Assembly (NCBI GenBank): GCA_002717655.1
Contig: PBAY01000052.1
Coordinates: forward strand, 1-38,056
Reading direction: 5' to 3'
DNA from: Phycisphaerae bacterium
Lineage (GTDB): Bacteria > Planctomycetota > Phycisphaerae > Phycisphaerales > SM1A02
Length of the DNA stretch: 38,056 nt
Positions 25,499 to 32,897 of this stretch are shown in pieces. The translations under genes and the position numbers were made by a program. Below the pieces are notes generated by a model. The model was not told the DNA's origin. It saw nothing but the letters and a program-made list of their open reading frames with translations, and made no database searches. Numbering within the stretch: position 1 is the stretch's first letter; the number at the start of each line of letters is the position of its first letter.

Positions 25499-25784
25499 CA
25501 GGGTCTCTCCTCTCTGCCATTTCTACAGGCAGGTCGTCCAGCCTAACGACTCCTCAAGGAGGTGGAATCTTCCGGTTGAGAACCCCTTTTTTGGCCAATT
25601 GAGGAGGGGTCACTGCCGAAATACGCGATTTCCCGGATTTGCCTGTGAGACTCGAAGGCTCCATGCAGAGGACTGATAGGCAGGGAGCTTCTGGTGCGTA
25701 GGAAGCTCTTCCGATCTTCGGATCGGAGCAGGGTGATGGAGCCCGCGGCTGTCTGAATTGGAAACCCGTGCTGGAGACGAACAC
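25499..25784. promoter_or_regulatory. Divergent intergenic region between htrA and the Cys-module gene
   Basis: This 286-nt gap separates two divergent genes and must hold both promoters. No convincing -35/-10 pair is clear. It contains a runny C/T patch (AACCCCTTTTTTGGCC near 25580) and the cUUCGg hairpin listed separately. No convincing small gene is seen on either strand. Confidence 0.5.
25710..25727 (+). promoter_or_regulatory. cUUCGg tetraloop hairpin in the leader of the Cys-module gene
   Basis: TCCGATC-TTCG-GATCGGA is a perfect 7-bp stem closed by C-G over a TTCG loop, which in RNA is the exceptionally stable cUUCGg tetraloop. It lies 58 nt before the GTG start, so it may be in the mRNA leader, where it could protect the transcript or pause polymerase. 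There is no T-run, so termination is unlikely. Confidence 0.5.
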
Positions 25785-28571
25785 GTGAATATCAACCGAT
25801 CAACCTATAGCTCAATCAAATGGTCCATCATCAGTGTGGCCACCTTGTCTTTGAGTTCGATGGCCATGGCTGAACCGGAAGGTGCCTGTTGTCACGAATT
25901 TGGTGGCAATGGCATGATCTGCGAGCAGCTTACCGAGCATGTCTGCACCGACTATCAGGGTTACTGGTTTGGCGATGGTGTCAACTGCAACGATCCTCAG
26001 GTGGATTGCCACAATCCGCCTTTGACCGGTGCCTGCTGTTATGAAGATCCTCACCATGGTCTGGTCTGTGCTGAATTGATTCAGGAATTCTGCATCGATG
26101 CCAATGGATACTGGTATGGGCCAGGTGTCAGCTGCAGCGATGCCCAGGTTGAATGCAATCCCCTCAATGCTGAAGGCGCATGCTGCTACAAGGATGCAGA
26201 CAACAATCCTGTCTGTGATCAGTTGATCGAAGAACACTGCCTTGATGCGAATGGAGCCTGGTACGGGCCTGGTGTCGATTGCACTGATCCTCAGGTTGAC
26301 TGTGGCACTCCTTCCTATGAGACCGGTGCCTGCTGTTATGACGATGCCACCTTCGGGTTCATCTGCTGGGAACTCACTCAGGACAACTGTCAGAGCATGG
26401 GTGGATACTGGTACGGCCCCGGTGTTTCCTGCAACGAGCCGTTCGTTGAATGTGAACTTCCACCGAGTCCGGAAGGCGCCTGCTGCTATGAGGATCCTGA
26501 TCAGGGTGTCATCTGTGCCCAGTTGATCCAGGAGCACTGCCTTGATGTCAACGGTGTCTGGTATGGCATCGGAGTCGACTGCAACGATCCACAGGTCGAC
26601 TGTGGCGGTTCGAGCTCTGACAAAGGTGCCTGCTGCTACGCCGATGCCGATGGCACGCTCAACTGCATCGAGATCAATGTTGCCGACTGTGAGAATCTCA
26701 GTGGCACCTGGTACGGCGTCGCCGTGCTCTGCTCCGATCCCGTAGTCGAATGCGACAATTCATCCAACGAAATCGGTGCATGCTGCTACGAGGATGCGAC
26801 CCTTGGTTTCATCTGTGCCATGCTCACGAGTGATCAGTGCCTCAGCCTTCCTTCCGGCTACTGGTACGGTGCCGGTGTCGTCTGTGGTGATCCACAGGTT
26901 GAATGTGATCTTCCCGTCGGTGGCGACTGCATCATCGAGCCAGGAGCAAACTGTGCTGGACGTCCTGCATATCAGGATCCTGCTTTCTCACAGGTCTTCG
27001 GCAATGGTGAAGTAGCGATTCAGACAGCCTCGCCAAGCATCTTCGGTGGCTCCGTCGTCACGGTGTTCGATCTCTCAGGTGCCAATTCGGCTCCAGTCAA
27101 CAGCTGGTTTGCCTTGAACCGCTACAGCGACTCCGACTGGAATCAGAACACCCTTGGCAGCGTCTATGGTCTTGCAGTTGACGGCGAAGGCAACATCTTC
27201 GTGACCACAACTCGTTCATGGTTCAGCGACTATGTCGGCATTGGCGGATGGGGTGCCATCTACCGTCTGGATGCCATCACCGGTGATGTCACGATCTTCG
27301 CTGATCTTCCTAATCTCGGAACCGGCCTCGGCAGCATCACCTATGACTGCGATCACGATGTGTTCTTCGTCAGCAACATGGAAGACGGTTTGATCTATCG
27401 GCTTGATTCAAACGGCAACGTTCTTGACACCTTCGATCCAGCACTGCCCTGGACTGGTGCAGCAGGTCCTGTCGCGCTCGGCGATCGCCCATGGGCTGTC
27501 GAGGTTCATGCTGGACGTCTCTACTTCTCCATGTGGAATGAGCACTACAACAACGCAGTTCCGGGTGCGGCAAATGAGATCTGGTCCGTCCAGCTTGATG
27601 CTTCTGGCATGCCTGTTGGTCTGGAAACCCTTGAGGTTTCAATTCCTTCCTACTCCGCTTCTGTCGAGTGGAGTGCTCCGGTCGGTGACATCCGCTTCTC
27701 ACCACGTGGCACCATGCTGCTGGCTGAGCGTGGCATGATGAACTTCACTCAGCTTGGTGCACATCAGGCTCGGGTGCTGGAGTATGTCTGTGAGGCAGGC
27801 AGCTGGGTCGCCAGTGCAAGCACGTTCGAAATCGGAGAAATCGCTGGTTCCAACTCATCCGGTGGTGTTGATGCGGACATGACGCGTACCTGGGCTTCCG
27901 GTGATGCACTGCATGTCAATCATCCTGCACCGTATCAGAACATCTACGGATTCCAGGGTCTCCCTTCCACCGGTGGTGATGTCACCAACAGTCTTCTCAT
28001 CGACTATCAGGACAACATGATCGGTCAGGACAAGACCATGATCGGCGACCTTGTCGTGACTCATGCAGAGGCTGGCCCATGTCTCAACACCAACTTCTTC
28101 GATGTCAACTGCAAGTTCCATCATCACAATGGTGTGTATCACAAGGTTGAATTCGGTTTCTCAGCCATGGGTTCCGGAACGATCGCTGAAGTGCAGGTGT
28201 CGGGTCCTGGCGTGAACATCAATCCAAATCCAATCGTGGGTCCATTCCCCCCGTATCAAAGCTATCCAGTCGACGTCCGGATGTATGGTGCCACCGGTGG
28301 TCAGTCGATGTGCCTGACGCTTACGGCGATCTTCACCGACGGTTCGATCTGTGTCGGCGAGATCTGCTTCGAGGTTCCTGTCTGCTCCGAGCCCGGGCCT
28401 GGCGACACCAACTATGACTTCAAGGTTGATGTCACCGATCTGCTCTCCATCATCGAAGCATGGGGTAATCAGTGTGGCGAGGATGATGACTGCACGGCTG
28501 ATCAGGATGGCGACGACGTCATCGGCATCGGCGATCTCCTGATCGTTCTGGAGAACTGGACCTCCCGCTGA
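25785..28571 (+). CDS. Secreted protein with seven six-cysteine modules, beta-propeller and dockerin-like tail
   Basis: A 928-residue protein from the GTG at 25785 (GGAGA 8 nt upstream; an in-frame TTG at 25758 lacks an SD). A signal peptide ends near MAMAEPE. Residues ~33-374 are seven tandem ~49-residue modules, each opening GACC and following C-C-x(8-11)-C-x(6-7)-C-x(5)-G-x-W-[YF]-G-x(3)-C-x(6)-C. Next comes a ~300-residue propeller-like region (GLAVDGEGNIFVTTTRSW, FFVSNMEDGLIYRLDSNGN), then a beta-rich domain, and finally dockerin-like loops (YDFKVDVTDLLSIIEAWG, DVIGIGDLLIVLENW). It is probably an extracellular structural or adhesive protein stabilised by disulfides. A perfect terminator follows. 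No function is known. Confidence 0.85.
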   Translation: MNINRSTYSSIKWSIISVATLSLSSMAMAEPEGACCHEFGGNGMICEQLTEHVCTDYQGYWFGDGVNCNDPQVDCHNPPLTGACCYEDPHHGLVCAELIQEFCIDANGYWYGPGVSCSDAQVECNPLNAEGACCYKDADNNPVCDQLIEEHCLDANGAWYGPGVDCTDPQVDCGTPSYETGACCYDDATFGFICWELTQDNCQSMGGYWYGPGVSCNEPFVECELPPSPEGACCYEDPDQGVICAQLIQEHCLDVNGVWYGIGVDCNDPQVDCGGSSSDKGACCYADADGTLNCIEINVADCENLSGTWYGVAVLCSDPVVECDNSSNEIGACCYEDATLGFICAMLTSDQCLSLPSGYWYGAGVVCGDPQVECDLPVGGDCIIEPGANCAGRPAYQDPAFSQVFGNGEVAIQTASPSIFGGSVVTVFDLSGANSAPVNSWFALNRYSDSDWNQNTLGSVYGLAVDGEGNIFVTTTRSWFSDYVGIGGWGAIYRLDAITGDVTIFADLPNLGTGLGSITYDCDHDVFFVSNMEDGLIYRLDSNGNVLDTFDPALPWTGAAGPVALGDRPWAVEVHAGRLYFSMWNEHYNNAVPGAANEIWSVQLDASGMPVGLETLEVSIPSYSASVEWSAPVGDIRFSPRGTMLLAERGMMNFTQLGAHQARVLEYVCEAGSWVASASTFEIGEIAGSNSSGGVDADMTRTWASGDALHVNHPAPYQNIYGFQGLPSTGGDVTNSLLIDYQDNMIGQDKTMIGDLVVTHAEAGPCLNTNFFDVNCKFHHHNGVYHKVEFGFSAMGSGTIAEVQVSGPGVNINPNPIVGPFPPYQSYPVDVRMYGATGGQSMCLTLTAIFTDGSICVGEICFEVPVCSEPGPGDTNYDFKVDVTDLLSIIEAWGNQCGEDDDCTADQDGDDVIGIGDLLIVLENWTSR
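25881..26906 (+). repeat. Seven tandem ~147-bp repeats encoding six-cysteine GACC modules
   Basis: Seven in-frame copies, each starting at a GGTGCCTGYTGY-type codon string and ending in VxC (mostly QV[DE]C). The best conserved are copies 2, 3 and 5 (ELIQEFCIDANG, QLIEEHCLDANG, QLIQEHCLDVNG). Copies 4, 6 and 7 differ more, so the array is old rather than freshly expanded. Each copy has six cysteines, compatible with three disulfides. Confidence 0.9.
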
Positions 28572-28608
28572 TTCACATCCAATGCGTTTGACATCTCGTG
28601 TTCTACAT

Positions 28609-28636
28609 CGCCCCGGTCAGGCAACTGGCCGGGGCG
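28609..28636. terminator. Hairpin terminator with GCAA tetraloop
   Basis: CGCCCCGGTCAG and CTGGCCGGGGCG form a 12-bp stem (one G-T wobble) closed by a GCAA GNRA tetraloop, followed by TTCTTC on the plus strand. It lies 37 nt after the Cys-module gene and 4 nt before the convergent pyrophosphatase-like gene's end, so it can serve both. Confidence 0.85.
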
Positions 28637-28640
28637 TTCT

Positions 28641-29081
28641 TCATGACGAGCGGGTGATGTTCCAATTGTGCTGCATGGAGTGCCGCAGAACCAGTCTTCC
28701 TTCAAGCAGTTCTCGATCGAAGTTGATGAAGCCATTGACCAGATAGATCTCGGCGGGGCTGCAGTTCCACAGCAGGTCGACCTCCCGGTCCTGTTTGACA
28801 TGGTCGCGAGTGATGATGATGCCGACCAGGCCATTGTCCGCTGTTCCACACCAAACATCCACTTCATCGCCATCTCCACCGAGGGTCTCCGGGAGATGTC
28901 CGTAGTCAATCGGATAGATGATCGAGGGATGATCAGGGTGTGCTGATCCGCTAGGTCGATCGATCACGACGCCTCGTTGCTTGAGCAGTGATTCCCAGTG
29001 GTCCCACGCGAACGCCGTGAGGCCATCATCGACACGGTCGGGAATGGGGGGGAGTTGATGCCAGGTGAGTTTGTCGGTCAT
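28641..29081 (-). CDS. Small inorganic pyrophosphatase-like protein
   Basis: A 146-residue protein resembling short bacterial members of the soluble inorganic pyrophosphatase family. Visible family segments are VVIDRPSGSAHPDHPSIIYP, IDYGHLPETLGGDGDEVDVW (the metal-binding DGDxVDV signature near residue 70) and VKQDREVDLLWNCSPAE. Family I enzymes split pyrophosphate to phosphate with Mg. Compared with E. coli PPase it is shorter, and not all catalytic Lys/Arg positions can be matched, so it may act on another substrate. An inverted repeat, CACGGT-GTT-ACCGTG, lies 8 nt upstream of the start. No SD is evident. Confidence 0.78.
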   Translation of the reverse strand: MTDKLTWHQLPPIPDRVDDGLTAFAWDHWESLLKQRGVVIDRPSGSAHPDHPSIIYPIDYGHLPETLGGDGDEVDVWCGTADNGLVGIIITRDHVKQDREVDLLWNCSPAEIYLVNGFINFDRELLEGRLVLRHSMQHNWNITRSS

Positions 29082-29089
29082 GGAAGTAT

Positions 29090-29104
29090 CACGGTAACAC
29101 CGTG
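29090..29104. promoter_or_regulatory. Perfect inverted repeat upstream of the pyrophosphatase-like gene
   Basis: CACGGT-AAC-ACCGTG is a 6-bp dyad with a 3-nt spacer, 8 nt before the minus-strand ATG at 29081. It occupies the expected SD position, so it may be an operator or a leader hairpin that hides the ribosome site. It could also be a remnant of a terminator. Confidence 0.35.
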
Positions 29105-29132
29105 GAGGACAGCTCGCTGATCAGGTTAGATT

Positions 29133-29912
29133 TCAGCAGGTGCCCCAGGCTTCGATCACCAGCAGGATATCCCCGATATCAACCTGGCCATTCCCATCGA
29201 TGTCAGCCTCGCTGTTGGTTTCTCCGAAGGCGGCAATGACCTGCAGTACATCTTCCACGTTGATCATCTGGTCGCCATTGAGATCAGCGGGGCATTCACA
29301 TTCATCTGGGATGCCGTTTCCGTTGACATCCTGTGACTCGCCTTCGGCGATGTCCTGTCCATCTCCGATTCCGTTGCCATTGCAATCCTCGTCAAGGCTC
29401 AGCACCAGGCAAAGCTGTTGGATGGTGCCTGAGTCGACAGGCGAATCATCGAATACCGCGATGGTCCATGTTCCCTGGGCGGGATGTCCATCCAGTGCCG
29501 AAAGAGGTTCTGCTGGAAGGACGTTTCCTGCAATGACGGGAACGGTGCTGGTTGAACACATTTCTTCAGCGGCGGTATCCGCTTCGTCGTTGAACATCCC
29601 GTTCACATCATCACCACCACATCCCCAGGGTCCGATCCAGCCGCCTTCAGGCATGCCTGGTCGATCCATCAGTGTGATCATCATGCCATCCGGTGCGGTC
29701 AGTTCCATGCGAAGATCACCGACCCATGGGTGCGTGATCTGCGTGAAGAATCGAGCATCGGTCACGATTCCATCTGAGGTGACTTCAATGGTCCATTCGA
29801 CACTGTTGCCGGTGCCGTCTGGAATGGCGGGGCTTCCTGATCCACAGTAGGTGTCAGCCTGTGTCAGCGAAGCAATCAGCAGTGTGGAAGAGATCAACAT
29901 GAGGTGTTTCAT
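29133..29912 (-). CDS. Proprotein-convertase P-domain protein with dockerin-like tail
   Basis: A 259-residue protein with a signal peptide (MKHLMLISSTLLIASLTQA). Residues ~25-170 are a P/Homo B domain: ARFFTQITHPWVGDLRMELT, APDGMMITLMDRPG and GTWTIAVFDDSPVDSGTIQQ are diagnostic. No subtilisin or other protease domain is attached. The rest is a D/N-G-rich linker (DCNGNGIGDGQDIAEG) and two dockerin-like loops (DLNGDQMINVEDVLQVI, DIDGNGQVDIGDILLVI) ending WGTC. P-domains normally stabilise a fused protease or contribute to binding. It overlaps the alpha/beta hydrolase gene upstream by 4 nt (ATGA), so the two are co-expressed. Confidence 0.87.
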   Translation of the reverse strand: MKHLMLISSTLLIASLTQADTYCGSGSPAIPDGTGNSVEWTIEVTSDGIVTDARFFTQITHPWVGDLRMELTAPDGMMITLMDRPGMPEGGWIGPWGCGGDDVNGMFNDEADTAAEEMCSTSTVPVIAGNVLPAEPLSALDGHPAQGTWTIAVFDDSPVDSGTIQQLCLVLSLDEDCNGNGIGDGQDIAEGESQDVNGNGIPDECECPADLNGDQMINVEDVLQVIAAFGETNSEADIDGNGQVDIGDILLVIEAWGTC

Positions 29913-31834
29913 CGTGCCGCCTCCGCATCCATTTCAGAGGATCGATTCGTATCGTTGACTTCACGTGGCTCAGCCATGTTCTTGATATGGCACCAGCCAA
30001 TGGTGGTGCCCATGTTGTTGCCGCCATCGAGGTCGCCTTCGGAATTCTCAACCACACCGTCCTCAGGATCCCACAGAATCAGATCGGTCAGAATGTGGCA
30101 GTAGTCATAGGACCACCAGTTGTCCTCGAAGGTCGAGGTCCACGTCCAGGTAGCCTCTCTCGCGACGGTGGGAATGTAGGAGAGCCACTGGGTGGCTCCG
30201 TCATAGGTCATGTCGTAGTTGACGCCGCAGCCGAAGCCGAACAATTCTCCGAGAACCGAGATGTCGCCGGCAAGTGAGGTGCCGGTGAATGGTGTGCCAA
30301 GCGCCTGGACGAGACGTCCATCGCTGGCCCAGTCAAGGCCACTCCAGTAGAAGGCGTAGAGATGCAGGGCTGCATTGCCTCCCTGGGAATGTCCGACGAT
30401 TCCGTAACTCTTGTACTGCGTTCCATGGGAGAACAGATCAAGTGCGAATTCGTCGTGTGTGAAATTCTGATACGTGTTGATGTACATGCTCACATCGCCA
30501 CTGAAGTCCGCCTCCGGCCATGAGTCTGCATCCGAGCAGTAGCCATGGCTCAGAATCAAGTTGTGACCGCCGTACTGATCTGCTCGACTGATGGCGGTGC
30601 TGCCGGATTCAGGCGCGAGGAAGCTGGTTTGATCTCCAATTCCAAACTGCATGGCCTGAAGTGTCGTTTCATCAGGTGTGAAGCTGGATGGAAGTGCCAG
30701 GTCACCAAGATCGAGCCACTCGATGCTGCCGGAAGGTAGAAGTGGTTGGACGTTTCCCGGTGACGCGATGCGAACCGCTCGAAGTCGGGTGTTCTTGCCG
30801 TTTCCACCTTCAAGTGTGAGCCATCGACGATCAAGCATGAGGCGGACCTGCCCCTGCTCGAGCATCGCCATGCCGCCGATCCAGCAACGTGGCTGGAATC
30901 CATCTGCACCTTCGCACCACACCTCTGCGCCGAGCAGGAACTTCTCTCGGTCTGCTGCTTCGCCAATCTTCAGATCAATCGCAGTTCTGTTCTCGTCCAG
31001 TTCGGTCGTGGTGACCTGAACAAGATCGATCGCTTGATCAACGTGAAAGTGGTGGATGCCGGATCGAAGGAAGGTGTAGCCATCCGCATCAATGCCTTGA
31101 ACTTCGATGTGGCAGGAGTGGGGGCCAGTGGTCTGAGGGATGAAAGTCTGTTCCAGCCATGGGCCGCGCTGTTGAACTTCGATCTCGGATCTGGTCCCAT
31201 CCGGGCCACGCCATTGCATGGTTGCAGCAACGACGTTGAGTCCGATTGCCATGCCGTTGATCGAGTCAGCAAGCGGTGAACCGCTTTCATCCACTTCCGA
31301 GATGCATGCTCGAAGCGTAACGGGGTGTCCGACCAGTGCGACATGAGATGTGGGATGGGTCTGAAGTGCCGTGCCGGAGTGATCCCTGACCAGCAGGTAG
31401 CCTGTTGCACCAGGCTGCCCATCTTCAATCTGAATCGACCAATCTCCGGGAGTGGGGTTCGGTATGTCGAATCGGGTGGTCAATTGAGGGAAGAATGGTT
31501 GAAGATCTCCTTCCCGCACAATCCAGGTGCCATCATCGTCATGTCCATCCGGGTCGGTGATGTTCATCGACCATCGTTCACATCCGGGGCCGATGGGTAT
31601 CAGGGCGAGGTGGTTCGTGGGAGGGACAGGCAGACTGGTTGACCAGTCGCCGTTCTGATCCAGCAGGATCGGAATCATGGCATGGCCATAGGCGCGACCA
31701 ACTTCATGTGGTTCCGGAGCCTGCAGGCGTCCATTGAGCAGATCGGCAGCAGGAGCTCCAAGTTGTTTGGGTGTCACACTCTGGCCTGAGCCCGTCAGAA
31801 GGGTGCAGATCATTGCCACTACTGGTGTTGCCAT
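29909..31834 (-). CDS. Secreted alpha/beta-hydrolase (lipase/esterase-like) with beta-rich N-terminal region
   Basis: A 641-residue protein from the ATG at 31834, where GGAG lies 9 nt upstream and a signal peptide (MATPVVAMICTLLTGSGQS) follows; the longer frame to 31927 has no SD. Residues ~30-420 are beta-rich, with Ig-like segments such as PNPTPGDWSIQIEDG and HVALVGHPVTLRACISEV. The C-terminal hydrolase has the oxyanion tract LILSHGYCSDADSWP and the nucleophile elbow GIVGHSQGGNAA (Ser483), with a candidate acid in DLDGGNN and His616 in WCHIK. This suggests an esterase or lipase. It is followed by the P-domain/dockerin gene with ATGA overlap. The substrate is not known. Confidence 0.8.
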   Translation of the reverse strand: MATPVVAMICTLLTGSGQSVTPKQLGAPAADLLNGRLQAPEPHEVGRAYGHAMIPILLDQNGDWSTSLPVPPTNHLALIPIGPGCERWSMNITDPDGHDDDGTWIVREGDLQPFFPQLTTRFDIPNPTPGDWSIQIEDGQPGATGYLLVRDHSGTALQTHPTSHVALVGHPVTLRACISEVDESGSPLADSINGMAIGLNVVAATMQWRGPDGTRSEIEVQQRGPWLEQTFIPQTTGPHSCHIEVQGIDADGYTFLRSGIHHFHVDQAIDLVQVTTTELDENRTAIDLKIGEAADREKFLLGAEVWCEGADGFQPRCWIGGMAMLEQGQVRLMLDRRWLTLEGGNGKNTRLRAVRIASPGNVQPLLPSGSIEWLDLGDLALPSSFTPDETTLQAMQFGIGDQTSFLAPESGSTAISRADQYGGHNLILSHGYCSDADSWPEADFSGDVSMYINTYQNFTHDEFALDLFSHGTQYKSYGIVGHSQGGNAALHLYAFYWSGLDWASDGRLVQALGTPFTGTSLAGDISVLGELFGFGCGVNYDMTYDGATQWLSYIPTVAREATWTWTSTFEDNWWSYDYCHILTDLILWDPEDGVVENSEGDLDGGNNMGTTIGWCHIKNMAEPREVNDTNRSSEMDAEAAR

Positions 31835-32000
31835 GCTCAACGCTCCATGAGGGGGCAGGTCGTTCGATGGCCCGAGTATAGGCTTGAGCGAGGGGGTTGC
31901 GGGTGTGAACTTCGGGATCTCGTTCAAGCTTCAGGAGAGGCATGGGAGGCCTCACGTATAGTGTGACTGCCCTGCGAAGGGCTCTTGAGAAGGAGAGATC

Positions 32001-32897
32001 ATGGAACTGCGATTGGCTGCCCACAATTGGATGAGGCCCGAGCCTCTGGAAGTCACCCTGGAGCGACTTGCCCGTTATGGCTATGAGGGCATCGAGATCA
32101 TGGGTGAGCCGGACAAGTATGAGCCCAAGGAAACCCGCCGGCTTCTGGAGAAGCATGGTGTTCGTTGCTGGGGGGCGGTCTCGATCATGCTTCAGTGCCG
32201 TGATCTGATCCATGCTGATCATTACCTTCGTCTGGGATCCATCGAGTATCTCAAGGACTGCATCACGATGGTCCATGAACTCGGCGGCGAAGTCATGTGT
32301 ATTGTTCCCAGCGAAGTCGGCAAGATCACGCCAATGGCGGATCCTGAAACGGAATGGGGCTGGGCGGTCGAGAGTCTCAAGCAGGTGGCGGATCATGCAC
32401 GAAAACAGAACGTGCGCATCGCCCTCGAGCCTTTGAACCGATTTGAAACGAATTTTCTCAATCGGCATGATCAGGCGCTGTGTCTGGCAGATGCGGTCGG
32501 TGAGGATGTCGGCGTATGTCTTGATGCATTCCACATCAACATCGAAGAGGCGGATCCCTATGAAGCCATTCGCGCCGTGGGCAGTCGACTGACTGACTTC
32601 CATATCGCCGACACCAATCGACGGGCCCCGGGTGAAGGAGCCTGGGATTGGAAGAAGCTTCTGAAGACTCTTGATGAGATCAACTACACGGGTTGCCTCA
32701 CGACTGAATTCGTGAATCCCTCCGATCGATCGCCACTTGGTGGTGATCGTCGTGATGCAGGAACCGAGGGTTCGGCGGAAGAACTCAAGTTCATACGTGA
32801 TCACGGGAGTGATCTGCAGGACAACGAAACCTACAGCGCCTCATTCGAGCAGACCGCTGAATATCTCAAGTCCTGCATGCCACAGGCGGCTTCATGA
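32001..32897 (+). CDS. Sugar-phosphate isomerase/epimerase-like TIM-barrel protein
   Basis: A 298-residue protein of the AP-endonuclease-2/xylose-isomerase-like barrel family. Metal and catalytic segments are visible: RIALEPLNRFETNFL (Glu), VCLDAFHINIEE (Asp, His), LTDFHIADTNRRAPGEGAWDW (His, Asp) and CLTTEFVNPSDR (Glu). These fit a divalent-metal-dependent epimerase or isomerase of a keto-sugar, such as tagatose/psicose 3-epimerase or IolO-type keto-gluconate epimerase. AAGGAGAG precedes the ATG, and a TATAGT at 31957-31962 could be a -10 box but lacks a clear -35. It is the first gene of a four-gene operon and overlaps the next by ATGA. Confidence 0.88.
   Translation: MELRLAAHNWMRPEPLEVTLERLARYGYEGIEIMGEPDKYEPKETRRLLEKHGVRCWGAVSIMLQCRDLIHADHYLRLGSIEYLKDCITMVHELGGEVMCIVPSEVGKITPMADPETEWGWAVESLKQVADHARKQNVRIALEPLNRFETNFLNRHDQALCLADAVGEDVGVCLDAFHINIEEADPYEAIRAVGSRLTDFHIADTNRRAPGEGAWDWKKLLKTLDEINYTGCLTTEFVNPSDRSPLGGDRRDAGTEGSAEELKFIRDHGSDLQDNETYSASFEQTAEYLKSCMPQAAS

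Noticed and set aside
25812..26537. 241-residue minus-strand frame across the Cys modules
   Set aside because: Its own periodicity simply mirrors the repeats on the plus strand, which have conserved cysteines.
25881..26906. Tandem repeats considered as a CRISPR array
   Set aside because: The repeats are ~147 bp, in frame and protein-coding, with divergence at third positions.
31704..32804. Long 366-residue open frame on the minus strand opposite the epimerase gene
   Set aside because: It runs antisense through the epimerase gene and the hydrolase N-terminus, has no recognisable domain, and both overlapped genes have clear family motifs. It is a chance frame in codon-biased DNA.
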